This document shows, in pieces, positions 54,466 to 62,138 of a DNA stretch of 64,000 nucleotides; position 1 is the first letter of the stretch; every line of letters begins with the position of its first letter. Under the pieces are notes generated by a model, which was not told the origin of the DNA, did not search any database, and saw nothing but the letters and a program-made list of their open reading frames with translations. The DNA lies in contig CAZYDR010000002.1 of the NCBI GenBank assembly GCA_964645285.1, positions 8,710-72,709 on the forward strand, written 5' to 3'. A program made the position numbers and the translations under genes. The stretch is from JAYZAP01 sp964645285 (GTDB lineage: Bacteria > Pseudomonadota > Alphaproteobacteria > JAAXGF01).

Positions 54466-55801
54466 ATGACCCAGCGGAAATACTGGAGCGAAGAAATCGA
54501 GACCATGGTGCCGGCCGCCCTGGGTCGGCTCGAGGTCGGCCTGTTGGTCGAGCAGATGGCCAATCTCCACCATGCCAGCCTCTATTTCCGCGCCAAGTTT
54601 GACGACGCCGGCATCGGTCCGGGCGACATCCGCGACCAGCGCGACCTCGCCCGCCTGCCGTTCACCTAGAAATTCGAGTCCGCCGCCGCCCAGGCCGCCG
54701 GCTCGCTGATTGGGCCGCATCAATGCGCGCCGTTTGAGGACATCGTGCGCATTGTCGGTACCGGCGGCACCACCGGCCAGTCCCTGCGCATGGGCATGAC
54801 CGCCAGCGATGTCGCTGACTACAACGAGATGGGTAGCCCGCGCCCTGTGGACCGCGGGCTGCCGGCCCGGCGATCTGGTGGTCAGTTGCCTCAATTACAG
54901 TCTCTACGCCGGCGGTGTTTCCTATCACATGACCTTCGAGACCATGGGGGCGGCAATCCTGCCTTGCGGCATCGGCAACTCCAAGCGCCTGCTCGCCATG
55001 CTCGCCGACATGGACGCGAACCTGGCCCTCTACGCAACACCGTCCTACGCCATCCGCCTTGCCGAACTGGCCGCCGAGGAAGGCATCGACCCGTCGTCGC
55101 TGGGTCTCGCCAAGGGCTTCTTCTCCGGCGAGGCGGGCATGCAGGTGGCGGGCTGCCGGGCGCGCATCGAACAGCTTTGGGGGCTGACCGCCCGTGACAT
55201 CTACGGCACCTCCGAGGGCGGTGTGCAAAGCGCCGAATGCGAGTCCCACCGGGGCCTCCATTACACCAGCGGCGGCCTTATGGCGGTCGAGCTGATCGAG
55301 CTGGAAAGCGGCGATCCTCTCGACATCACCGATGGCGTGGTCGGCGAGATGGTCTACACCTCGCTTCTGCGCCGGGCCTGCCCGCTGCTGCGTATGCGCT
55401 CCCACGATCTGGTGCGGCTCTATACGGACCCCTGCGCCTGAGGCCGCACCGGCTTTCGCCTCGAGACCCCGGGGCGCAGCGACGACATGTTCATCGTCAA
55501 GGGGGTCAACATCTTTCCTCTCAGGGTTCAGGCGGTGCTGACCGGGCTGCAACCGCGGCTTACCGGCGAGTTCGAAATCATCCTCGATCGGTCGCCGCCC
55601 ATCGACTTTGAACCACGCCTGCGCGTCGAGGTGGCACGGGATGTAGACCCGGCGCAATATCCGGCTCTCGGCGCCGAAGTCGCGAACGCCGTGAGGACCA
55701 CCCTGGGCTTCTCCCCGGCGGTGGAATTCACCGGTCAGGGCGATATCGCCTCGGCCCATAAGACCGGGCGGGTGTTGCGCCCCTATCGCGACGACAGCTA
55801 G
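54466..55801 (+). pseudogene. Phenylacetate-CoA ligase-like AMP-forming gene, broken in three places
   Basis: From ATG 54466 the frame reads MTQRKYWSEEIETM and DIRDQRDLARLPFT, then TAG at 54667-54669, then KFESAAAQAAG, and the GTGGTTGQSL phosphate loop. At about 54833 one extra base shifts the frame to ARALWTAGCRPGDLV, then IYGTSEGGVQSAE and LRMRSHDLVRLYTD. A TGA at 55439-55441 falls where a Cys is expected in the CxCGRTGFR motif, and the frame then continues with DDMFIVKGVNIFPL and ends at 55801. The order of PaaK domains is otherwise intact. Confidence 0.82.
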
Positions 55802-56113
55802 GCCGGCGGGGTTTCGAACTCCCGCCGCGATCCTCAAATTTTTGCTGAATGCCATATTGATAGGCGCGGTCCTGCCCTTCGTCTTCGCTAGAAAAATGTG
55901 TCTAACCAATTGTTTTGGCATCGAAAACAACATTTCGATCAAAGCTCTCACCAGGCTATCGCCTCATCGCGACGATCTGGTAATGCCGAACGCATAGCGA
56001 GGAGCGCATGGTCGCCAAATCATCATAATCGGTCTCAACAATGCCGACGCGCCTGCCCCGTATCCCCCGTACGAATTTCAGGCGCCTTACTGCTTCCCAA
56101 TTCCCCCAACTTG

Positions 56114-56142
56114 GGGCCGGCGTAGCCGGCCCTTCTTTTTTT
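56114..56142 (+). terminator. Strong rho-independent terminator
   Basis: GGGCCGGC and GCCGGCCC form a perfect 8-bp stem with a 3-base loop, followed by a T-rich run TTCTTTTTTT. It lies 310 bases after the broken PaaK gene, too far to be its ordinary terminator, so it may end an unseen transcript. Confidence 0.85.
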
Positions 56143-56176
56143 GTCTTGGCCCCGGCCGTGCTTCTGGCATTGTTAC

Positions 56177-56201
56177 ACCAGTGGTCACTAAGACCACTGG
56201 T
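56177..56201. promoter_or_regulatory. Perfect 10-bp inverted repeat, operator candidate
   Basis: ACCAGTGGTC and GACCACTGGT flank ACTAA. The inner TGGTC...GACCA resembles operators of FadR-type GntR regulators. It lies 128 bases before the TPP enzyme start. Confidence 0.45.
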
Positions 56202-56258
56202 AAGCGCGACTGCGCGTCGCCGACCGTTCGGCGGGGGCCTGCGTGGCGTTTGAACGCC

Positions 56259-56283
56259 CATCGGTCGTTCTTAACGACCGATG
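56259..56283. promoter_or_regulatory. Perfect 11-bp inverted repeat, operator or attenuator candidate
   Basis: CATCGGTCGTT and AACGACCGATG flank a 3-base loop, ending 45 bases before the TPP enzyme start. In RNA this is a strong hairpin; in DNA it is a dyad with a core (GGTC...GACC) like that at 56177-56201. No T-run follows. Confidence 0.5.
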
Positions 56284-56328
56284 GTATGAGTTGATCGGCT
56301 GGTCGTGAACAGGAATCAGGAGGAAGCC

Positions 56329-57966
56329 ATGAAGGGCGTCGATGTCATTGCCAAGGTTCTCAAGTTCGAGGGGGTCGAGTATCTGACCTGTTTCCCCCAC
56401 AGCGAAATTATTGATTCCTGCGCCGCTGTCGGGATCCGCCCGGTTCTGGCGCGCCAGGAGCGTACGGCGCTCCATATCGCCGACGGCTACAGCCGCATGA
56501 ACGACGGCCGCAAGATCGGCGTTACCACGGTGCAGTACGGACCCGGTTCGGAAAACGCCTTCGGCGCCGTCGCCCAAACTCAGGCCGACGCCAGCCCGGT
56601 GCTCTACCTGCCCACGGGTTACCCGCGTGACGAGCGCAGCGTGGTGCCCAACTTCGACGCCAGCCTCAACCTCAAACACGTCACCAAGTCGGCCGAGACC
56701 GCCATGTCCACGGGCCGCATCCCGCAGATGATGCAGAACGCCTTTGCCCAGCTGCGCAACGGCAAACCCGGCGTGGTCATGATGGAGACGCCCAAGGATG
56801 TCCTCAGTGAGGATTTGGCCGATGGCGACTACAATTACGCATCGCCGCGCCGTTCGGCGGCCCAGCCCGACCCGCAAGACATGGCCGAGCTGCTCGACAG
56901 CCTATTGGCCGCCAAGGCGCCGGTCATCGTCGCCGGCCAGGGAGTGTTCTACGCCCAGGCCTGTGATGAGTTGAAGCAACTGGCCGAGCTGTTGCAGGTA
57001 CCGGTGATGACGACGCTTAACGCCAAGAGCGCGTTCCCCGAAAACCACGCCCTGGCGCTCGGCACCGGCGCCCTTTCGCGCCCGGCCACGGTTACTCACT
57101 TCCTGGATAAGGCCGATCTGGTGCTGGGTATCGGCACCAGCTTCACCAGGTCCGACTACGTCACCGCCATTCCCCATGGCAAGACCATGGCCCAGATCAC
57201 CAATTGCGAGGCCGATATCGGCAAGGACTATCCGGTGTCCTTCGGCGCCGTGGGCGATGCCAAGGTGGCGTTGAGCCAGCTTATCAAGGGGGCCAGGGAT
57301 CGCCTCGGCGACGACGGCCGTAGCGGCGACCATGCGGTGCCCAGGGAGGTCAAGGCCGTGCGCGATGAATTTATGGCGAAGTGGATGCCGCGCCTCACGG
57401 CCACGGACGAACCGATCAGCCCCTACCGGGTTATCTGGGATCTCATGAGCGTGGTCGACCGAACCAAAACCGTAGTCACTCACGACGCCGGCAACCCGCG
57501 CGACCAGACTACTCTGTTCTACGAGGCCATCGTGCCCCACGGTTATATGGGCTGGGGCAAGACCACCCAGCTTGGCGCCGGGCTCGGCCTCGCCATGGGC
57601 GCCAAGCTGGCGCGGCCCGACTGGCTGTCGGTCAACATCATGGGCGACGCCGCCTTCGGCATGACCGGCATGGAGGTCGAGACCGCCGTGCGTTGCGGCT
57701 TGCCGGTGCTGACCATCGTCTTCAAGAACAGCGTCATGGGCGGCTATACCGGGCACTTGCCGGTGGCCTCCGACAAGTTCGATATTCATAAGCTGTCGGG
57801 CAACTACGCCAAGGTCGGCGAAGCCCTGGGCGCCTATGGCGAGACCGTCGAGAAGGTCGACGATATCAAGACCGCCCTGAGCCGTGGCGTCGACCACGTG
57901 GCCAAGGGTCAGACCGCGGTGATAGAAGTGATTACCGGCGAAGAGCCGAACTACCCGACAAGCTGA
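56329..57966 (+). CDS. Thiamine pyrophosphate-dependent enzyme (acetolactate synthase/decarboxylase-like)
   Basis: A 545-residue TPP enzyme. The N-terminal domain has FPHSEIIDSC and the catalytic Glu in LARQERTALHIADGYSR. The central domain has VIVAGQGVFYAQA. The C-terminal TPP motif is MGDAAFGMTGMEVETAV then NSVMGG. The ATG follows a strong AGGAGG. With the next gene, a 2-hydroxyacid dehydrogenase, it may handle 2-oxo acids. The substrate is unknown; it is not clearly an acetolactate synthase. Confidence 0.88.
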   Translation: MKGVDVIAKVLKFEGVEYLTCFPHSEIIDSCAAVGIRPVLARQERTALHIADGYSRMNDGRKIGVTTVQYGPGSENAFGAVAQTQADASPVLYLPTGYPRDERSVVPNFDASLNLKHVTKSAETAMSTGRIPQMMQNAFAQLRNGKPGVVMMETPKDVLSEDLADGDYNYASPRRSAAQPDPQDMAELLDSLLAAKAPVIVAGQGVFYAQACDELKQLAELLQVPVMTTLNAKSAFPENHALALGTGALSRPATVTHFLDKADLVLGIGTSFTRSDYVTAIPHGKTMAQITNCEADIGKDYPVSFGAVGDAKVALSQLIKGARDRLGDDGRSGDHAVPREVKAVRDEFMAKWMPRLTATDEPISPYRVIWDLMSVVDRTKTVVTHDAGNPRDQTTLFYEAIVPHGYMGWGKTTQLGAGLGLAMGAKLARPDWLSVNIMGDAAFGMTGMEVETAVRCGLPVLTIVFKNSVMGGYTGHLPVASDKFDIHKLSGNYAKVGEALGAYGETVEKVDDIKTALSRGVDHVAKGQTAVIEVITGEEPNYPTS

Positions 57967-57975
57967 GCAGGACCC

Positions 57976-59034
57976 ATGGACAAATACCGCATCAAGTTCA
58001 CCGCCAACTATTTCGACGACGACGGCAACTTCACCATTCCCGGCTACGACATTTCACGTCTTCTCGACGATCCCCGCATCGAGGTCGGGGTTATCGACAA
58101 CAGGGCTCATGTAGACGCCGCCGAGATTATCGATGTTGACGCGCTGATCGCAACCCCTACGGCGGCGTCGATTACGGCCGACAGCTTTCCGCCCGACTGC
58201 CGGCTGACGGTCATCGCCCGGGTCGGTGTCGGCTATGAAAATGTCGATGTTCCCGCCTGCAACGCCAACGGCGTGGCGATGACCATTGCCGCCGACGCGG
58301 TGCGCCGGCCCACGGCGGTCGGCACCATGGCCCTGATCCTGGCGGCGACCACCCGGTTGTTGACCAAGGACCGGCTAACCCGCCTCGGCCCTGACGGCTG
58401 GGGCCGGAAGAACGCCCATCCCGGCTTGGGGCTGGAGGGGCGCACCCTGGGCGTGGTCGGCCTCGGCAATATCGGTTCCGAGGTGGTGCGTCTGGCGACT
58501 GCGTTCGATCTCAAGTTCATCGCCTACGATCCCTACATCGACCGCGATGCCGCCGCCAGCCTGGGGGTTCGCATGGTCGACGATCTCGACGAGTTGATGG
58601 CACAATCGGATATCGTCGCGCTCCATTGCATAGTGACGGACGAGACCCGGGGCATGATCGACGCCGGGCGTCTCGCCCTGATGAAGCCGACCGCCTACCT
58701 CATCAACGCCGCCCGCGGGCCGGTCGTTGACCAAGCGGCCCTGACCGAGGTTCTGGCCGCCGGCCGTATCGCTGGCGCTGGCCTCGACGTCTTCGACCCG
58801 GAGCCCGTCGCCGCCGCCGACCCGCTGCTCAAGCTCGACAACGTGGTGCTCTCGGGCCACGGCATGAACTGGACCGACCAGCTCATGGTCGGCTTCGGCA
58901 AGACCAACGTCGACGCGGTGCTGGCGGTCATGCACGGCCGGGCGCCGCGCTCGGTGGTCAACACCGAAGTCCTCGATGGTCCCCTGTGGCAGGCAAAGGC
59001 CGCGGCCTTGCGGGCGAAATTCGGGGACGGCTAA
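57976..59034 (+). CDS. D-isomer-specific 2-hydroxyacid dehydrogenase
   Basis: An NAD-dependent reductase of 352 residues. The cofactor motif is LGVVGLGNIGSEVVRLATAF. Catalytic Arg lies in LINAARGPVVDQAAL, the Glu in DVFDPEPVAA and the His in LSGHGMNWTDQ. It begins 9 bases after the TPP enzyme, in one operon. A decayed fragment of a second copy of this gene lies at 59661-59863. Confidence 0.92.
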   Translation: MDKYRIKFTANYFDDDGNFTIPGYDISRLLDDPRIEVGVIDNRAHVDAAEIIDVDALIATPTAASITADSFPPDCRLTVIARVGVGYENVDVPACNANGVAMTIAADAVRRPTAVGTMALILAATTRLLTKDRLTRLGPDGWGRKNAHPGLGLEGRTLGVVGLGNIGSEVVRLATAFDLKFIAYDPYIDRDAAASLGVRMVDDLDELMAQSDIVALHCIVTDETRGMIDAGRLALMKPTAYLINAARGPVVDQAALTEVLAAGRIAGAGLDVFDPEPVAAADPLLKLDNVVLSGHGMNWTDQLMVGFGKTNVDAVLAVMHGRAPRSVVNTEVLDGPLWQAKAAALRAKFGDG

Positions 59035-59085
59035 GGGGGATGGCGTTTTAGCAGGCAAGCCAAATCCACTAGAAGGAATCAGGAC

Positions 59086-59643
59086 ATGGACGGATCGCCT
59101 CCCGGGCTCAGCGCGTACCTGATCTCGTAGGCACGAAACAGCCACTGGAGCAACCATCGTCTACACGCGGCCTGCTCGCGCCTGCCAGCGTCGGCGTACT
59201 TTGCGAGCCGTCCGAGTTTTTTCGGCTCCATTCATGTCCACCTGGATCACATTGTGTTCGTGGATTGGCTGTACTTGGAACGCCTAACAGGCAAGCGATT
59301 TCTGCCTGACCCTGTGGGGGACCTGCTGCACCGAGAGTTCGCGCCACTTGCAGAGGATCAGCTGGCGGCGGGACGGGCATTGATCGACTTCTGCCAAAAC
59401 GCAACGCCCGACACCGTTGGGTCGATGGTCACGTTTAGTCTGTCGGATGGCACGACGTATACCGAGGTTGTCTCCAGTGTGCTCGCGCACCTGTTCATGC
59501 ACCAAACCCATCATCGCGGGCAGGTTCACGACATGATGTCGGCAACATCGGTGCCGCCGCCTCAGCTCGACGAGTTTTTCATGAGCGCGGATTTGCCACT
59601 GCGCGAGGAAGAGCTGAAGAGTTTGGGTCTGCCGATAGTCTAG
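59086..59643 (+). pseudogene. DinB-like gene with an in-frame amber codon near its start
   Basis: An ATG at 59086 preceded by AAGGAATCAGG opens a frame MDGSPPGLSAYLIS, then TAG (59128-59130), and continues ARNSHWSNHRLHAACSRL, FFGSIHVHLDHIVFVDWLYLERLTGKRF and HLFMHQTHHRGQVHDM to 59643. The latter parts are typical of the DinB/YfiT metal-binding helical fold, with the His ligands present. Only codon 15 is wrong. It is either a pseudogene or read through or mis-sequenced; a GTG at 59254 would make only the second part. Confidence 0.7.
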
Positions 59644-59660
59644 ATTCACAATTGCACTGA

Positions 59661-59863
59661 GCCGGCGGCGGTGCGGTCGGATGCGTTCGGCGGCCGGCAC
59701 CATGGCCCTATATAATCGGACGATGCACGAGGCTAGGAAGGGCGCGTCCTCACGCACCACGATCAGCCGGGCGCTGCGCTCGGTGGTCAACACCGAGGTT
59801 CTGGGCGAGGCCCTGTGGCAGGCCAAGGCGGCGGCCTTGCGGGCGAAGTTCCGGGAGGACTGA
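59661..59863 (+). pseudogene. Decayed fragment of a second 2-hydroxyacid dehydrogenase
   Basis: The last part reads RALRSVVNTEVLGEALWQ then AKAAALRAKFRED, nearly the same as the C-terminus of the intact gene ending at 59034. The first part, GGCACCATGGCCCT, matches bases 58321-58334 of that gene. The middle of the gene is deleted. Confidence 0.65.
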
Positions 59864-59877
59864 GGGGCGGTCCGGCT

Positions 59878-59965
59878 GACCCTAAGCCGAACGGCAGCTC
59901 GGTAATTTCCTGACACATTTTGACGACCCCGCTCTGGTAGGCAGGGTCGGCCAATATGTAACGCA
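59878..59965 (-). pseudogene. Decayed 3' fragment of a second serine hydrolase
   Basis: This segment closely matches the end of the intact serine hydrolase (60901-61034), including CATTTTGACGACCCCGCTCT versus the same bases with small changes, and a later GGGTCGGCCAATATGTA. About 50 bases between are missing. It directly follows the dehydrogenase relic, convergent with it. Confidence 0.65.
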
Positions 59966-59967
59966 GC

Positions 59968-60651
59968 TCAGTACTCCCAGAAAGGACCGGTCAGCCCAAT
60001 TTTTCTGAAGTGTCTGTTCATATCCTCTCCCTGTGGTCTCTCGTAGTCCAGTTCCAGCTTATGTTCATAGGCCGGTTGAACCACATGAAGCGTCTGCTCG
60101 ATACTCAACGCTTTCCCTGGGTCGTCAGGCTTCGTTAGTGCCAGCCAATCATCGAGTGCGCCCTGAGACGCAAAGAACAAAAACATGTTGCCGCAGGTAT
60201 TGACGATGTTTTCCCACCACTGTGTTGCTGGAAGGCCCAAATAGACAATTGCAGAATCCGGGTGCATCCATTCCACTTTGCCTTCATCCAAAGAAATCTC
60301 AATTTGCTGCCCGGTGTGGTGGCAGAACGATGAGATTGTCATGGGGGCGCCATGGAGCGAGATATGCAGAGCGAGAGTGTCGAAAGAGCAGTTTATGAAG
60401 TACTCACGCCCGGAGCGCAGTCGAGCCAGGAAGGGTGTGATTACCGCGGAAAACGGGTGTGCCATGAATATTCGATCCATGCCGGGTATCAGCGTCAACT
60501 GTCGGTGAGCCTCTAGGCTTTTCAGGATGGACACGACCTGATCGCGGTCCAGTCCGAACCGGTCACGAATGTGCTGCACCACGGGCGGGTAAGACGTTTC
60601 GACAAAAGTGTCGTAGACAAACTTCCGAACTTGACGTTCCTGATCGTTCAT
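59968..60651 (-). CDS. MerB-like (alkylmercury lyase family) protein
   Basis: A 227-residue protein. The N-terminus is a winged-helix-like segment (VVQHIRDRFGLDRDQVVSILKSLEAHRQL), as in MerB. The catalytic residues of MerB (Cys96, Asp99, Cys159) have equivalents: Cys88 and Asp91 in YFINCSFDTLAL, and Cys153 in VNTCGNMFLFFAS. HTGQQIEIS and the late FASQGALDDWL also fit. No merA, merR or transport genes are nearby, so the natural substrate may not be an organomercurial. Confidence 0.78.
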   Translation of the reverse strand: MNDQERQVRKFVYDTFVETSYPPVVQHIRDRFGLDRDQVVSILKSLEAHRQLTLIPGMDRIFMAHPFSAVITPFLARLRSGREYFINCSFDTLALHISLHGAPMTISSFCHHTGQQIEISLDEGKVEWMHPDSAIVYLGLPATQWWENIVNTCGNMFLFFASQGALDDWLALTKPDDPGKALSIEQTLHVVQPAYEHKLELDYERPQGEDMNRHFRKIGLTGPFWEY

Positions 60652-60901
60652 TTCCGCTCTCCAAATAACGCATCTAGTTCAATAACCAAGCTTCAATCTT
60701 CGAGAATAAACGGTTGCACAAGCTCGTGGCCTGCCCCCGTCTAATGTGCCAGCAGCTATGTTAGTCCGGGCATGGCGAAAGGGAAGGTCTGATCCGACAC
60801 CTATAATGTCCGGCGCTGGGCGGTACCCCCCGAAAGCGAACATTGGACACGCTGCGTACGGTCGTCACCGGCATCATCAATGACCGGCGTCATAGCAACC
60901 C

Positions 60902-62053
60902 TCAGCCAAACGGCAGCTCGGTGATTTCCTGACACATTTTGATGACTCCGCTCTGGTAGTCCTGGTCTGTGGCGGATTCGTTTTCCAGGACGCTGAAGAA
61001 AGCCACTGAGACACCGCTTCCCGGGTCAGCCAACATGTACTGGCCGCCGTAGCCACCGTGGCCGACCCAGCGGCCGTTGGTCTGCATGTGGCGGCCGTAG
61101 CTCAGCCAGTCCCGGGGTGGGGGCATTGTCGGGCCGGGATTGTGGCGGGTCTCGTCGATGAAGGCGCGGCTGCCGATGGCCTGGCCGTGGATACCGACGC
61201 CGCCACGGGCGAAAATCTGGCCGTAGCGGGCCAGATCCCGCGCCGTCATGGAGGCCCCGCCGTTGAGCACCGGCACGCCGTCGCGATCGGTGGACATATA
61301 GAAGTGGTCCTCGAGGCCGGCGGTCTCGACGATGTCGATCAGATGGTCACGCAAGGCGCGGCCCGTTAGCCGCTCGACGATCCACTCGAGCACGTCGGTG
61401 TTGGATGACTTGTAAAGGGCGGCGCCGCTGCGGTTCACCACGTCGTCGCTGGCGATCTTACAAATGAACGCGCGGGCGCTGAAGTCGCTCTGGTCAGGGC
61501 CGGGCAGGCGCCAGCCCATGGCGACCTCCTGATCGAATACACTGGCCGCCGGGTCGCCATAATCCTCGCTGTAGTCGTTGTCTACATTCATGTCTATGAC
61601 GTCGCGCAGCGTTGCCGCGGCGTAGCCCGAGCCGATCTCCGGCAGGTGGTCGGCGACCGTGTCGGAAAGGTCGAGGCGGCCGTCTTCGACCAGCCGGCCG
61701 ATCATCAGGTTTAGCGTCGTCTTGGTAATCGACTGGATGCTGTGGGGACTATGGGGCCCGAAGTCCGGAGCATAGGCCTCGAACAGCAACTGGTCGCCGC
61801 GCAGCACCGCCATGCCCGAGAAATAGTCGAGCCCGGTGAAGCGGCGCACCGCCGGCAACTCGGCAATGCGCAGGTCAATGTTGCGTCGCAGGGTCATGAC
61901 GTCGCGGGCGCGCAGCATCAGGCCATAACGGTTGATACGGTACAGGTTATGCCAGCCCCAGCGCCGGTTCTCGGCGGTGTTCCAGGTTGGCCGTCCGCCG
62001 GGCCCGATGACCAGATCGGGGTTGGGTGCTGTGGGAACCGCATTTGACGTCAT
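60902..62053 (-). CDS. Serine hydrolase, beta-lactamase/class C fold
   Basis: A 383-residue hydrolase. The SxxK motif is SITK at about 108-111, the Y-x-N equivalent lies in ALYKSSNTDVLEWI, and the late HGG motif is WVGHGGYGGQYML. There is no signal peptide, so it is probably cytoplasmic. The family includes esterases and peptidases. A decayed partial copy of its 3' end is at 59878-59965. Confidence 0.87.
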   Translation of the reverse strand: MTSNAVPTAPNPDLVIGPGGRPTWNTAENRRWGWHNLYRINRYGLMLRARDVMTLRRNIDLRIAELPAVRRFTGLDYFSGMAVLRGDQLLFEAYAPDFGPHSPHSIQSITKTTLNLMIGRLVEDGRLDLSDTVADHLPEIGSGYAAATLRDVIDMNVDNDYSEDYGDPAASVFDQEVAMGWRLPGPDQSDFSARAFICKIASDDVVNRSGAALYKSSNTDVLEWIVERLTGRALRDHLIDIVETAGLEDHFYMSTDRDGVPVLNGGASMTARDLARYGQIFARGGVGIHGQAIGSRAFIDETRHNPGPTMPPPRDWLSYGRHMQTNGRWVGHGGYGGQYMLADPGSGVSVAFFSVLENESATDQDYQSGVIKMCQEITELPFG

Positions 62054-62138
62054 GATAGGGACCCTTTGAGTTGTCTATTGCACGCAGGCATGGTTCAGTC
62101 TCGCCTACAAGTTAGCACGCGTATTTTGGAGAATCCCC

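Larger units (their letters stand above)
55802..56328. other. Intergenic region with terminator and palindromes
   Basis: About 530 bases without a gene. It contains a weak hairpin just after the PaaK relic, a strong plus-strand terminator (56114-56142) that no gene explains, and two perfect palindromes before the TPP enzyme gene. The segment 55960-56113 before the terminator has no open frame of note and could be a small RNA. Confidence 0.5.

Noticed and set aside
53532..54563. 343-codon frame antisense to the FrhB-like gene
   Set aside because: No recognisable domain, and FrhB on the plus strand explains the sequence.
55803..55835. TpsiC-arm-like sequence (GGCGGG-GTTTCGAACT-CCCGCC) suggesting a tRNA
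   Set aside because: No matching acceptor, D or anticodon arms are found on either strand, and the plus-strand side is the end of the PaaK-like gene. It is probably a simple hairpin.
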